NCBI RefSeq assembly: GCF_001650195.1
Contig: NZ_LXYR01000032.1
Location: 1 to 58,620 of the forward strand
Length of the DNA: 58,620 bases
Origin: Phormidesmis priestleyi BC1401
GTDB taxonomy: Bacteria > Cyanobacteriota > Cyanobacteriia > Leptolyngbyales > Leptolyngbyaceae
Direction: 5' to 3'
This document shows, piece by piece, positions 1 to 8,102 of the stretch (the first letter of the stretch is position 1; each line of letters begins with the position of its first letter). Made by a program: the position numbers and the translations under genes. The notes beneath the pieces are model-generated. The model was not told where the DNA came from. It saw only the letters and a program-made list of their open reading frames with translations, and did no database searches.

Positions 1-222
1 CAACGTCACCAAAAACGTCACTTGCGGTTTGCGAAAATGCCCACTTTGGTCAGTAGGCTCTGTACAATGACTTCCATCGCTATTCATCCGGTGCTTGGTT
101 GATACTGGCACCCTGTCCGATGGATAGCTTTCCTGTCAAAAATTGTCCGGACTATTGTTGAACTAACGACACAAAATTCAAACAACAGTTCAAAAGAAAA
201 TGAAATTAAATCGCCTGATAAT

Positions 223-434
223 ATGCTGAAAAAGATAGAAAAGATGGAGAGAAAAACTCAACACGAACACGCTGAAGCGTCTGTGAGAAGGATGGCGCAG
301 AGAACACAAAAAGAAAGCGGTTGGACAAGATTGAATCTGCGCTAGAAACGAGAACGAAAGAAGAAATTCAGCGATCCGAGGAGAGAGCCATAAGGATATT
401 TGACGAATTGAAAGCAAAAAGAAAGAGAGATTAA
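223..434 (+). pseudogene. frameshifted remnant of a charged coiled-coil-like protein
   Basis: From the ATG at 223 one frame encodes 40 highly charged residues and stops at 343-345. The segment from about 270 to 434 in a second frame encodes a similar Lys/Glu/Arg-rich helix that ends at TAA 432-434, with no start codon of its own. Both frames have the composition of coding DNA for a coiled coil, which suggests one small gene broken by a frameshift near 300-330. The open frame on the opposite strand over the same region looks like a shadow. The family is not recognised. The remaining bases of 1-548 show nothing I can name. Confidence 0.25.
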
Positions 435-548
435 GGTTTGGGTCAGCTTTGTGGCAAGAAAAAGACACCTCTGCCATTTTACAGGCGATCGCTCAGTCCT
501 ATTTGCAGTCTAAAGTTATACTCTAGTCACTGAATACTACTGTTTGCA

Positions 549-986
549 ATGACTCCAGACTCCCCCGTTGACCGTCAACGAGAACATCAAGCCAACGAAC
601 GAACCTTTCTTGCCTGGGTCAGAACCTCGATCGCGCTGATTGGGTTTGGGTTTGCGATCGCCCGCTTTGGCATCTTTCTGCGCCAACTGGAGCTAACCCT
701 GACTCAACAAGAACCCCAGGCTCGCTCCTTCTTCAGTTCTGAGCATCTTGGCGTTAGTTTAGTGGTGTTTGGGGTTGTGACGATCGCCCTAGCCGCGTGG
801 CGATACAATCAGGTGTTTTGGCAAATTGAGCGCGGCAACTATCGTCCTGATCGTTCGATCGTGTGGCTGATGACGGCTGTTGTGATGGTTTTAGGATTGC
901 TTAGTATTCCGCTACTGCTTTCACGCAGTCGTCTGCCCAGTGTTCCTGCTGCGCCCATTAAACCTCAGTCTAGGCAGCCGTTTTGA
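549..986 (+). CDS. DUF202 (YidH-type) membrane protein
   Basis: This 145-aa protein opens with the DUF202 signature: a charged N-terminus, then ANERTFLAWVRTSIALIGFG at about residues 16-34. Three predicted membrane segments lie at about 27-45, 66-87 and 105-125, separated by short Arg-rich loops, which is the usual DUF202 layout. The family is a small inner-membrane protein of unknown role. The C-terminal 20 residues are Pro/Arg-rich and probably cytoplasmic or disordered. It appears monocistronic: it is followed by a decayed reading frame and faces a convergent membrane-protein gene. Family assignment is firm; function is unknown. Confidence 0.85.
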   Translation: MTPDSPVDRQREHQANERTFLAWVRTSIALIGFGFAIARFGIFLRQLELTLTQQEPQARSFFSSEHLGVSLVVFGVVTIALAAWRYNQVFWQIERGNYRPDRSIVWLMTAVVMVLGLLSIPLLLSRSRLPSVPAAPIKPQSRQPF

Positions 987-1242
987 CACTCATCAGAAAA
1001 TTGTCTATCGTGCCAGACTCCCTTTCTCAAAGTGTTCGGTTGCAACCCTGATTGATGATTTGCATATCACCGATGCAGCAGAGGCAGGGCAAGCTCTTTA
1101 AAGCAATGAGCAATGGAAAGAGCAATTGCAGCAGCTTCCGATCGACTGTATCTTGGGGCTTGGGTATACTCCTTCTGTCTTGATGTCTACCTGTGCCTTG
1201 ATCGAACAGGGTCAGCATAAACTAGGTGAGAGGCAAGATTGA
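979..1242 (+). pseudogene. decayed reading frame with one in-frame stop
   Basis: One frame is open from inside the end of the DUF202 gene to TGA 1240-1242 except for a single TAA at 1099-1101. Its translation has normal protein composition on both sides of the stop (VATLIDDLHITDAAEAGQAL before it, EQWKEQLQQLPIDCILGLGY after it). There is no convincing start codon. It looks like the 3' part of a gene that lost its beginning and acquired a nonsense codon. The family is not recognised. Confidence 0.25.
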
Positions 1243-1722
1243 GCTTCTCCGTCTGAACTCGGAGAGGTGACGTTTGACGAACCAGACCACAAGGGGCGGA
1301 ATCAGCACCCACTGAAAGAGCGGCAGCAGTCCAGTCCCCAAGAATGGAAGGGTTGGCATCAGGTCAGCATATTTCCATTGACTAAATATCTTAGTAGCTA
1401 GAGCTTCAAAGATGACTGTAATGACGACGCCTACTAGGATAAAGCTGCTGACTTGCCAGTATTTAAGGTTATGAAACCATTGCCGTGATTTTGAGATCAC
1501 CGCAACCGCCCAAAAAGCAGCGATCGAGATTCCAACGTCCCCAACGGTCGCGAGAGTACAGTTTCTGATCATATCGAAGCAAGAAGAATCAGATGGAATC
1601 TGATAAAACGGCATTTGCTGCATTTCCCAGAAGAAATTCAACAGAAATGAGAATATACCAATGTTCCACTCCGGCAAATTCAGCCAACGAAAGGAGCGAA
1701 TGACGCTTGTATTGTGTGTCAT
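1222..1722 (-). CDS. small integral membrane protein, unknown family
   Basis: The ATG at 1722 gives about 166 aa; a TTG at 1749 would extend the frame into the end of isiB. Hydrophobic segments are clear: a first one around IGIFSFLLNFFWEM, a second around VGISIAAFWAVAVI, a third around SSFILVGVVITVIFEA and a fourth around LFQWVLIPPLVVWFV, followed by a basic tail. It lies directly downstream of flavodoxin on the same strand, with only a few bases or a short overlap between them, so co-transcription is likely. I do not recognise the family and assign no function. Confidence 0.6.
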   Translation of the reverse strand: MTHNTSVIRSFRWLNLPEWNIGIFSFLLNFFWEMQQMPFYQIPSDSSCFDMIRNCTLATVGDVGISIAAFWAVAVISKSRQWFHNLKYWQVSSFILVGVVITVIFEALATKIFSQWKYADLMPTLPFLGTGLLPLFQWVLIPPLVVWFVKRHLSEFRRRSSILPLT

Positions 1723-1738
1723 ATAACAACTGATTGAG

Positions 1739-2251
1739 TCATACACCAAACGCTGGTTTCAGTTCAGCAACCCAAGTTTTGATCCGCTCCTCGGTCAGTT
1801 CAGATTGATTATCTTCATCCAGAGCGAGACCCACAAATTTACCATCCCGAACGGCTCTAGACTCATTAAAGTCGTAACCATCAGTAGACCAATACCCCAC
1901 CGTTGTACCACCCTGTTCAGAAATTTTCTCTTCCAAGATGCCGATCGCGTCTTGAAAACTATCGGCATAGCCTACCTGATCACCGATCCCAAAATAGGCG
2001 ACTTTCTTGCCCGTGAAATCAACGTTATCTAGCTCATCGTAGAAGCTGTCCCAATCGTCCTGAAGCTGACCGACATTCCAGGTTGGACACCCAACAATGA
2101 TATTGTTATAGTTCTCGAAGTCACTGAGTTCAAATTTCGCAACATCATACAACGTCACAGCTTCTTCACCACCAAACTCCTTTTGAATTAGTTCTGCTTC
2201 AGTTTGGGTATTCCCGGTTTGAGTTCCATAAAATAAGCCAATCTTAGACAT
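1739..2251 (-). CDS. isiB: flavodoxin
   Basis: This 170-aa long-chain flavodoxin carries FMN low-potential electrons and replaces ferredoxin at photosystem I under iron limitation. The phosphate-binding loop GTQTGNTQTEAE is at residues 9-20. The FMN aromatic loops are visible as CPTWNVGQLQDDW (about 55-67) and GDQVGYADSFQDA (about 90-102). The long insertion typical of cyanobacterial IsiB is present, and the length matches the family. It is followed by a small membrane protein on the same strand. The 100-bp upstream gap before merR should hold its promoter; I could not identify a clear Fur box. Confidence 0.95.
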   Translation of the reverse strand: MSKIGLFYGTQTGNTQTEAELIQKEFGGEEAVTLYDVAKFELSDFENYNNIIVGCPTWNVGQLQDDWDSFYDELDNVDFTGKKVAYFGIGDQVGYADSFQDAIGILEEKISEQGGTTVGYWSTDGYDFNESRAVRDGKFVGLALDEDNQSELTEERIKTWVAELKPAFGV

Positions 2252-2354
2252 ATTTCACTCCTTTAAACTTATTAGTGGTCAATGGCTAACGATTCGTAAT
2301 TCGCGCAACTTTGAAGGAACCGATGAATCCTATGATCTTTTGAGTTCTCTAAGA

Positions 2355-2768
2355 TCAAACCTGCTCAATGATTGGACAAATGGTTGCCGCCGAGTTTTGG
2401 GGCAAAATAGCTTCTCCAGCCAGAAGTCTTCCTAACTCCCGTCTGAGAATTTGGAGTTCCTGAATTTGTCGATCGACCTCTATAAGCTTGTTTCTCAGAC
2501 TTTCTTGAACGCGATCACACGGCAAATCACCTTGGTCGTGAATCTCTAAAAACTCTCGAATTTCTAACAAGCTCAATCCTAATTTTTGAGCGCGTTTAAT
2601 AAAGTTTAAGCGGGCGAACACATCAGCGCTAAACAATCTAAATCCGCCCTCCGTCCTGCCCATCGTTTTGAGTAAGCCTAGTTCCTCATAATAGCGAATC
2701 GTTTTGATCGGAATCCCACTTTCTTTGGCAACGGAACCAATCAGTTTTGTCTCTTCTTGAACAACCAT
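2355..2768 (-). CDS. MerR-family metal-responsive regulator (probably copper)
   Basis: About 137 aa from ATG 2768; a GTG at 2777 directly abuts the stop codon of the cupredoxin gene. The N-terminal winged helix reads IGSVAKESGIPIKTIRYYEELGLL, the classic MerR recognition motif, followed by the RLNFIKRAQKLGLSLLEIREFL helices. Metal-binding cysteines are plausible in LPCDRV near the middle and ATICPIIEQ at the C-terminus. It is the last gene of the chaperone-ATPase-cupredoxin operon. MerR-type promoters with the same dyad lie in front of that operon and in front of the DUF305 gene, so it probably controls both and itself. Copper as inducer is inferred from the neighbours. Confidence 0.85.
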   Translation of the reverse strand: MVVQEETKLIGSVAKESGIPIKTIRYYEELGLLKTMGRTEGGFRLFSADVFARLNFIKRAQKLGLSLLEIREFLEIHDQGDLPCDRVQESLRNKLIEVDRQIQELQILRRELGRLLAGEAILPQNSAATICPIIEQV

Positions 2769-2777
2769 CTTGATCAC

Positions 2778-3272
2778 CTACTCTGCTTTCACAACTCCCC
2801 GAAACATATTCATGCCACAGGTAAAGGGATAGTCACCCGGTTTCTCTGGCGTAAACTCGATCGACGTAATCTGATTCATGGCTAAGTCAGCCGCAATGTG
2901 GAAATCTGGAAACAAAACTTTCTCTAAGCAGCTACTGGAATCTTTGCGAAAAAAGTTTAGCTGCACAGGTTGACCTGCTTTGACCACCACTTGACTCGGC
3001 TCATAGCCCCCATCCACATCGATCGTGAGGGTCTGAACGCCTTGCTCAACGGTGGATCGCTGTGCCTTTGGTTTGCCGAGAAACCACCAAAGTTCCAATC
3101 CAATCAGAGCGATTCCCCCAACTGCAACTCCAGCTTTGACGGCGATCGGTTGCTCAATGCGCTGAAATTCATTCGGTGTAGAACGCTCCATTGGCATTTG
3201 TGCAGACGCGGATGCAGCGCCCAGCAACAAACTCAGACCTACTAAACGTCCTAAAATTTTGCGTCGGTTCAT
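2778..3272 (-). CDS. membrane-anchored cupredoxin-domain protein
   Basis: This 164-aa protein has an N-terminal Tat-like or Sec signal (NRRKILGRLVGLSLLLGAASASA), a second hydrophobic segment around residues 45-67 that may anchor it, and a C-terminal cupredoxin-like beta domain. The domain contains the copper-site pattern SSSCLEKVLFPDF, followed by PGDYPFTCGMNMFRGVV. These Cys and Met residues are candidate copper ligands. It sits between copA and merR on one strand, 18 bp after copA. A periplasmic or lumenal copper acceptor or donor for the ATPase is the natural inference. Confidence 0.75.
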   Translation of the reverse strand: MNRRKILGRLVGLSLLLGAASASAQMPMERSTPNEFQRIEQPIAVKAGVAVGGIALIGLELWWFLGKPKAQRSTVEQGVQTLTIDVDGGYEPSQVVVKAGQPVQLNFFRKDSSSCLEKVLFPDFHIAADLAMNQITSIEFTPEKPGDYPFTCGMNMFRGVVKAE

Positions 3273-3290
3273 GGTGTTGTCCCTTCCTGA

Positions 3291-5543
3291 TTAGGTCAGT
3301 GTTTTAGGCTGAAAGTTGCGTAAGCGCAGAGCATTGGTGACGACTGAAATAGAACTCAGTGCCATTGCACCGCCAGCAATCATCGGACTGAGCAACCAGC
3401 CAAAGAATGGAAATAAAATCCCCGCCGCGATCGGAATCCCAACAATGTTGTAAATGAATGCGAAGAAGAGATTTTGACGGATGTTTCTCATCGTAGCGCG
3501 ACTGAGCTGAATGGCAGTGACAATGCTTTGAAGATCGCCAGAGATTAACGTAATGTCACTCGCTGCGATCGCCACATCAGTTCCCGTCCCGATCGCGATC
3601 CCAACCTGCGCCTGAGCTAAAGCGGGTGCATCATTGATGCCATCCCCCACCATTGCCACAATTTTTCCTTCTTTTTGAAGGGCGGCAATTTGAGCGACTT
3701 TTTGGTCGGGGCGAACTTCAGCAATTACACGACTAATCCCCACTTCACGGGCGATCGCGTCTGCAGTTTGCTGATTATCTCCAGTCAGCATGATCACGTC
3801 TAGACCGAGTTTCTTCAGCGATCGGACTGCCTGAACCGAGGAAGGTTTCAGCGCATCGGCAATCCCCATTAATCCCTCAAGTTTGCCGTCGACTGCAATC
3901 CAGACGGCGGTTTTACCCGATGCTTCTAACTGACTTTTTTGCTCTCGCAATGCCTGAGAGTCGATTCTAAGTTCTTCCATCCAGCGCTGAGTGCCGATTT
4001 GGACGACTTGATTAGACATTGTGCCCTCAACGCCACTGCCAGCAACTGCTTCAAAGTTCTGCACGTCTCCTAACGCCACTTCTTGAGACTGAGCATAGCG
4101 AACTACCGCTTCCGCTAACGGATGTTCCGAGTTTCGCTCAACCGATGCCGCTAATCTCAGGAGTTTCAATTCGCTTTGATTCGCAGTACCGTTTACCGTT
4201 AGAAAGTCTGTTACGGTTGGTTTTCCTTGCGTTAACGTTCCCGTTTTATCTAGCACGATCGTTTGGATTTGATGCGCCAATTCTAAACTGTCTGCCCCTT
4301 TGATCAAGATTCCGTTTTCGGCTCCCTTTCCAGTACCCACCATAATCGAGGTTGGAGTGGCTAATCCCAATGCACACGGACAGGCGATAATTAGCACGCC
4401 AACGGTTGTAATCAGAGCCAGAGTTAGATTTCCGAGGGCGAGAAACCAGATCACAAAAGTGGCGATCGCGACCCCAATGACAACAGGCACAAACCAACCA
4501 GTGACGCGATCGGCTAACCGCTGAATCGGTGCTTTTGATCCTTGAGCTTGCTGCACGAGTTGAACAATCTGTGCCAGTAGGGTGTCTTTTCCAACTCGGG
4601 TCGCCCGAAACTTAAAGCTACCTGTCTTATTGATTGTTGCCCCGATCACTTCATCTCCAGCTTGCTTTTTAACGGGCATACTTTCGCCAGTCACCATCGA
4701 CTCATCAAGCGTCGAAGATCCGTCCACCACTTCGCCATCAACGGGAATCTTTTCGCCCGGACGCACGACCACGACATCCCCAATCTGCACATCCTGAATC
4801 GGGACTTCCAGTTCTCGCCCATTGCGAATAATGCGAGCATCTCGTGCCTGCAAGCCAATCAATTTGCGAATCGCATCCGAGGTTTGCCCCTTGGCGCGAT
4901 TCTCAAACAATCGACCCAGCAAAATTAGCGTAATGATTACCGAGGACGCTTCGTAGTAAACCTCCGGTGTCAAGCCTTGGGTAGTGAAGAAACGCGGGAA
5001 AACAGTTGCAAAGATCGAGTAGAAGTAAGCAGACCCGGTTCCGATCGCCACCAATGTATCCATCGAAGCTGCGCGGCGCTTAAGGGCTTTCCACGCATTC
5101 TTAAAGAAGTCTCCTCCACACCAAAACAGCACCGGAGTTGCCAGCACGAGTTGAATCCAAGGATTGTCAAGCCCTCGAATCAACGGTAAATTCAGCATGG
5201 CAGACATTGCGCCCACCACAATCAAAGCACTCAAAGCGCCGCCAACGATCACCTTGCGTTTGAGTTGACGCGACTCGGCTGCCCGCATCGATTTTTCAGC
5301 ATCATCCTCGCCCGTCACCATCGTTTGTTCTTGCAGCGAGAATGCAGAATATCCCGCTTCGCTGACGGCATCCTGAATCGTGTCCAGGTCGGTCTTACGA
5401 GGGTCGTAGGTGACAGTTGCTTGTTCAATGCCAAAATTAACGTTACTTTCGCTAACTCCAGGAACAGTGCGAATCGCGTCTTCAATGCTGTTTGCGCACG
5501 AAGCGCAGCTCATGCCCCGCAGCTTGAGCGTTACAGTTTCCAT
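3291..5543 (-). CDS. copA: copper-translocating P1B-type ATPase
   Basis: This 750-aa protein pumps Cu(I) across a membrane using ATP. An N-terminal heavy-metal-associated domain has GMSCASC at residues 10-16. The membrane Cu site CPC is at 388-390 ([13 protein letters not shown]), the phosphorylated Asp is in DKTGTLT at about 432, and the hinge [10 protein letters not shown] lies near the C-terminal third. The last helices carry the P1B-1 signatures IYN and MALSS, which favour Cu(I) over Zn or Cd. It is preceded by an Atx1-like chaperone and followed by cupredoxin and merR genes. Whether it corresponds to the thylakoid PacS/CtaA type or to a plasma-membrane exporter cannot be told from sequence. 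The metal-inducible operon favours detoxification. Confidence 0.93.
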   Translation of the reverse strand: METVTLKLRGMSCASCANSIEDAIRTVPGVSESNVNFGIEQATVTYDPRKTDLDTIQDAVSEAGYSAFSLQEQTMVTGEDDAEKSMRAAESRQLKRKVIVGGALSALIVVGAMSAMLNLPLIRGLDNPWIQLVLATPVLFWCGGDFFKNAWKALKRRAASMDTLVAIGTGSAYFYSIFATVFPRFFTTQGLTPEVYYEASSVIITLILLGRLFENRAKGQTSDAIRKLIGLQARDARIIRNGRELEVPIQDVQIGDVVVVRPGEKIPVDGEVVDGSSTLDESMVTGESMPVKKQAGDEVIGATINKTGSFKFRATRVGKDTLLAQIVQLVQQAQGSKAPIQRLADRVTGWFVPVVIGVAIATFVIWFLALGNLTLALITTVGVLIIACPCALGLATPTSIMVGTGKGAENGILIKGADSLELAHQIQTIVLDKTGTLTQGKPTVTDFLTVNGTANQSELKLLRLAASVERNSEHPLAEAVVRYAQSQEVALGDVQNFEAVAGSGVEGTMSNQVVQIGTQRWMEELRIDSQALREQKSQLEASGKTAVWIAVDGKLEGLMGIADALKPSSVQAVRSLKKLGLDVIMLTGDNQQTADAIAREVGISRVIAEVRPDQKVAQIAALQKEGKIVAMVGDGINDAPALAQAQVGIAIGTGTDVAIAASDITLISGDLQSIVTAIQLSRATMRNIRQNLFFAFIYNIVGIPIAAGILFPFFGWLLSPMIAGGAMALSSISVVTNALRLRNFQPKTLT

Positions 5544-5581
5544 GTTTAAACTCCTTTAGCTTTGCTTGAAAAAGCACCTCG

Positions 5582-5779
5582 TCACGAAGCGACGGTATAT
5601 CCAGCCGCCGTAATCGCGTCTTTGATTGCCGTTTCAGACTGCTGAGTTTCGATGTTCACAAGCTTGGTTTTGGGGTCAGCTTCGACTTTGGCAGTGGTAT
5701 CGATCGCTTTCACCGCTTCAGTGATCGTGGTGACGCAAGCAGAACACGCCATATTGGGAACCGTGAGTTGAAGTGTCAT
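5582..5779 (-). CDS. Atx1/CopZ-like copper chaperone (HMA domain)
   Basis: This 65-aa single HMA domain carries the copper-binding loop MACSACVTT (residues 10-18). It delivers Cu(I) to the N-terminal HMA domain of the downstream ATPase in this family. Size and ferredoxin-like alternation of strands and helices match cyanobacterial scAtx1. It is the first gene of the chaperone-copA-cupredoxin-merR operon; the MerR-type promoter is 40-70 bp upstream. Confidence 0.9.
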   Translation of the reverse strand: MTLQLTVPNMACSACVTTITEAVKAIDTTAKVEADPKTKLVNIETQQSETAIKDAITAAGYTVAS

Positions 5780-5819
5780 GATGGTTAAAGAAAAACAATT
5801 GGATGTAAAACTTACTTCT

Positions 5820-5851
5820 ATCTTGATCTCTCCAGCCCACTAGAGAGTCAA
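5820..5851 (-). promoter_or_regulatory. MerR-type promoter/operator of the copper operon
   Basis: Read on the minus strand, TTGACT (5846-5851) and CAAGAT (5820-5825) are separated by 20 bp instead of 17. The spacer region holds the dyad CTCTCTAGT-GG-GCTGGAGAG at 5828-5847. An over-long spacer with a central dyad is the hallmark of MerR-activated promoters. A near-identical element drives the divergent DUF305 gene. Confidence 0.75.
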
Positions 5852-5894
5852 GCGATTTTGTGAAAATCATCCTTAGGTGTGAGTGAGACCGACC

Positions 5895-5940
5895 AAAAAA
5901 GACTGCCCGATCGAGGCTGTTAAGCAGATAAACCGGGCAG
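5895..5940 (-). terminator. orphan intrinsic terminator, minus strand
   Basis: CTGCCCG (5903-5909) pairs with CGGGCAG (5934-5940). On the minus strand the stem is followed by TCTTTTTT. The loop is long (24 nt). No gene on the minus strand ends here; the nearest upstream minus-strand sequence, 5941-6115, holds no convincing ORF. Confidence 0.45.
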
Positions 5941-6115
5941 CATCTGTCTTCAACGCCCAAGATCTTGCCTGTCATTTCGCTGGTCTAAATTTTGCTTTTT
6001 CAGATGAATCTAAATCTCATCCTGATCTCAGTTTCTATGAAATACTAAGCAGTTGCGCCAGATAGGGCATTTCTGTCTTGTACTTCATCGTCTCCAACCA
6101 AGTTGAGCGATAGAG

Positions 6116-6147
6116 TTGACTCTCCAGTGAACCGGAGAGTGCAGAAT
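6116..6147 (+). promoter_or_regulatory. MerR-type promoter/operator of the DUF305 gene
   Basis: TTGACT (6116-6121) and CAGAAT (6142-6147) are separated by 20 bp. The dyad CTCTCCAGT-GA-ACCGGAGAG lies at 6120-6139. It matches the operator of the copper operon in dyad, spacing and -35 box, so both are probably activated by the MerR protein encoded at 2355-2768. Confidence 0.75.
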
Positions 6148-6174
6148 TGAAACGCTGTTGTGATTGAACTTTAG

Positions 6175-6891
6175 ATGACACTACAAATGATGCAAAAACG
6201 TGCTTTGAGTGGCTTTTGGACAGTAGCGTGGATGACGATCGCCACCTCTGGAGGAGTGTTAACCGCCTGTTCAAATGCTTCTCAACCTTCGGTTCAAGCG
6301 TCCCCAAGCCCTGCGGCGACTGACACAGGTTTCATGAAGGGAATGGATCACAGCACCATGGATCACAGCAGCATAGGCAGCATGAGCATGGATCTGGGTC
6401 CTGCCGATGCCGACTTTGATTTACGATTCATGGATGCCATGACTTCGCACCACCAGGGAGCCGTGATGATGGCAAAAGAAGCCAAGCAAAAGTCAAAGCG
6501 CCCAGAAATCAAAAATTTAGCATCCGACATCATCAAAGCTCAAGATCAAGAAATTGCTCAGATGAAGCAGTGGCGAACCGCCTGGTATCCCAAAGCAGAA
6601 AGCACCCCAATGGCGTATAACTCCAAAATGGGAAAAACGATGCCAATGCTGTCTGACCAAATGAACGGCGTGATGATGAACAGGGATCTCGGTGCCGCCG
6701 ATGATCAGTTCGATTTACGCTTTATCAATGCGATGATTCCGCACCACGAAAGCGCAGTGGTGATGGCAACCGATGTGTTGAGCAAAACAAAGCGTCCAGA
6801 GGTCAAGAAACTAGCTGAAGACATTGTTTCATCCCAGCAGGCAGAAATTGCTCAGATGAAGCAGCGGCGCAAAGCCTGGTATAACCAGTAA
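6175..6891 (+). CDS. tandem DUF305 copper-binding lipoprotein (CopM-like)
   Basis: This 238-aa protein has an N-terminal signal with a lipobox (VLTAC), a Met/His-rich linker (GMDHSTMDHSSIGSMSMD), then two homologous DUF305 units at about residues 75-140 and 165-238. Each unit has FDLRF-[IM]-[ND]-AM, a HH pair and EIAQMKQ-x-R-x-AWY. DUF305 proteins such as Synechocystis CopM bind copper extracytoplasmically. It is transcribed away from the copper operon from a matching MerR-type promoter. ATGs at 6187 and 6190 are alternative starts. Periplasmic copper sequestration is the likely role. Confidence 0.85.
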   Translation: MTLQMMQKRALSGFWTVAWMTIATSGGVLTACSNASQPSVQASPSPAATDTGFMKGMDHSTMDHSSIGSMSMDLGPADADFDLRFMDAMTSHHQGAVMMAKEAKQKSKRPEIKNLASDIIKAQDQEIAQMKQWRTAWYPKAESTPMAYNSKMGKTMPMLSDQMNGVMMNRDLGAADDQFDLRFINAMIPHHESAVVMATDVLSKTKRPEVKKLAEDIVSSQQAEIAQMKQRRKAWYNQ

Positions 6892-6925
6892 CTCAACTCT
6901 CGCAGTTCTAAAGCAACCTTTTTAG

Positions 6926-7171
6926 AATTGCGGTGATGAGTTTCAAGGAGGGAGCCAAGCGGCTCAGTCTGCGGGATCAATTCAGATAGATGCCGAAACC
7001 GCCAAGCGAATAGGGCTAAAGATCGAACCCGTGACTCGCCAGCGATTAGCCTTTGGCGTGAAAGCCACGGGACAGATCGAATCTTTGCCCAACCAGCCAG
7101 TAGAAGTCACGACTCCGGTCGGCGGAACTGTGTTGCAGTTGTTGGTGAAGCCAGGAGAACGGGTGAAACGG
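6926..7171 (+). pseudogene. internal fragment of an RND efflux periplasmic adaptor (CusB/CzcB type)
   Basis: From 6926 one frame reads through the conserved adaptor segment IDAETAKRIGLKIEPV, ATGQIESLPNQPVEVT and PVGGTVLQLLVKPGERVKR, the first beta-barrel and biotinyl-lipoyl half of CusB/CzcB proteins. There is no start codon and a TAG lies immediately upstream. Similarity stops at the KRG position (7171), where the sequence switches to an oppositely oriented response-regulator fragment. The rest of the adaptor and any RND pump are absent from the window. Confidence 0.75.
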
Positions 7172-7394
7172 GCAACTGATAACCTCGTCGATCGCAGAGG
7201 CGTTGACATAAGCGGATTCCATCCAGCTTGGGCAGCATGATATCGAGAAATAACAAGTCATAGCTGAAGGCTTCTAGTAAGTTCCACCCGGCTAACTCAT
7301 CTGCCGCAGGTTCGACCAAAGAATGCTGATCGGTCAAGGCTTCAGTAACAGCATCCGCGATGCGATCGTCATCTTCAACAAACAAAATTCTCAC
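7166..7394 (-). pseudogene. N-terminal fragment of an OmpR-type response regulator
   Basis: From GTG 7394 the receiver domain begins normally (RILFVEDDDRIADAVTEAL), includes the phospho-acceptor region DLLFLDIMLPKLDG, and continues to RGYQLPV. It then runs into the antisense of the adaptor fragment and loses similarity. The rest of the receiver and the whole DNA-binding domain are missing. Given the neighbours it was probably a CopR/RppA-like metal regulator, which is an inference. Confidence 0.75.
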
Positions 7395-7420
7395 GACAGT
7401 GGGATAAAACGGCTATGGAG

Positions 7421-7501
7421 TTTGGGCATTGGGGTCACGCCTTGAGTTGGATGCAGGCTGGGATCTTACTGATCCCAAAAAGCCCCCATCAAATGCCCAA
7501 G
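7421..7501. repeat. imperfect inverted repeat with nested hairpin
   Basis: TTGGGCATTGGGG near 7422-7434 is mirrored by CCCCATCAAATGCCCAA near 7485-7500. Inside lies TGGGATC-TTACT-GATCCCA (about 7460-7477). It lies between the response-regulator remnant and the tRNA terminator. It may be a leftover element or a terminator. Confidence 0.35.
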
Positions 7502-7577
7502 ATTACCCAAATTTGTCCTAGATTGCTCCACCTCTTGCGTCCAGACCAATGCTTTTTGCGTTCGCCCCAAAAACGCA

Positions 7578-7602
7578 AAGACCCGCTACTAGAGCGGGTC
7601 TT
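7578..7602 (-). terminator. intrinsic terminator of tRNA-Pro
   Basis: AAGACCCGCT (7578-7587) pairs perfectly with AGCGGGTCTT (7593-7602) around a 5-nt loop. On the minus strand the stem is followed by TTGCGTTTTT. It lies 9 nt beyond the tRNA 3' end. Confidence 0.8.
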
Positions 7603-7610
7603 GCCTACGA

Positions 7611-7684
7611 TCGGAGCGACAGGATTTGAACCTGCGACCCCTACTACCCCAAAGTAGTGCGCTACCAAGCTGCGCTACGCCCCG
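7611..7684 (-). tRNA. tRNA-Pro (anticodon GGG)
   Basis: The acceptor stem CGGGGCG/CGCTCCG pairs with one G-U, with discriminator A at 7611. The anticodon stem CTACT/AGTAG closes a 7-nt loop TTGGGGT, giving anticodon GGG. The T arm contains GGTTCAAATCC. CCA is not encoded. It reads CCC and CCU proline codons. Confidence 0.95.
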
Positions 7685-7731
7685 ATGTCGCTTAACAAGC
7701 ATAGCATAGGGGATTGCATCCAACCAAGCGG

Positions 7732-8097
7732 TCAAAAAACTTGAAGCGTCTGAAGAGCGGGTAAGAGGTGAGCAACGGCTGAGGCAGACCAAAACCCTTC
7801 ACCTCGGCGACCTGTGAGGAGAATTAATCGAAGACTGTAGGCGTGGGGATAGCCTTCAACTTCTAGCCAGAGGAGAGCGCTTTCGGCTTCGCAGGCGATC
7901 GTTTCTTCATCCATCAGTTCAGTGGTCATTTGCTGCATCGTGCGGCTGAGTTGTTCGAGCAGCCGGGAAAAGTCTTGTAGTTCGAGTTCGGTGAGTTCGA
8001 TCGCCCAGTGGTCTCCGCCGAGGAGTCCTTTAAATTCGGGGGCTTCGGCATCCCAGCCAACACGCCAATCGCTGCCGCTTTTTAATAACCGTCCCAT
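7732..8097 (-). CDS. DUF1818 family protein
   Basis: This 121-aa protein matches the cyanobacterial DUF1818 family in length and pattern: MGRLLKSGSDWRVGWD at the start, a central acidic/hydrophobic helix, and WLEVEGYPHAYSLRLIL followed by a GRRGEGFW turn. No signal or membrane segment is seen. The function is unknown. It lies 5 bp downstream of a secreted-protein gene on the same strand, so the two are probably co-transcribed. Confidence 0.8.
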   Translation of the reverse strand: MGRLLKSGSDWRVGWDAEAPEFKGLLGGDHWAIELTELELQDFSRLLEQLSRTMQQMTTELMDEETIACEAESALLWLEVEGYPHAYSLRLILLTGRRGEGFWSASAVAHLLPALQTLQVF

Positions 8098-8102
8098 TAT
8101 AG

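Noticed and set aside
190-477. 95-codon open frame on the minus strand
   Set aside because: Phe/Ser/Leu-rich low-complexity translation that mirrors Lys/Glu-rich coding-like sequence on the plus strand; no domain or start signal.
1027-1218. 63-codon minus-strand frame
   Set aside because: Antisense to a better-looking decayed plus-strand frame; no motif.
5883-6065. 60-codon plus-strand frame between the two copper promoters
   Set aside because: Lies over a terminator hairpin, has no ribosome-binding site and no recognisable sequence.
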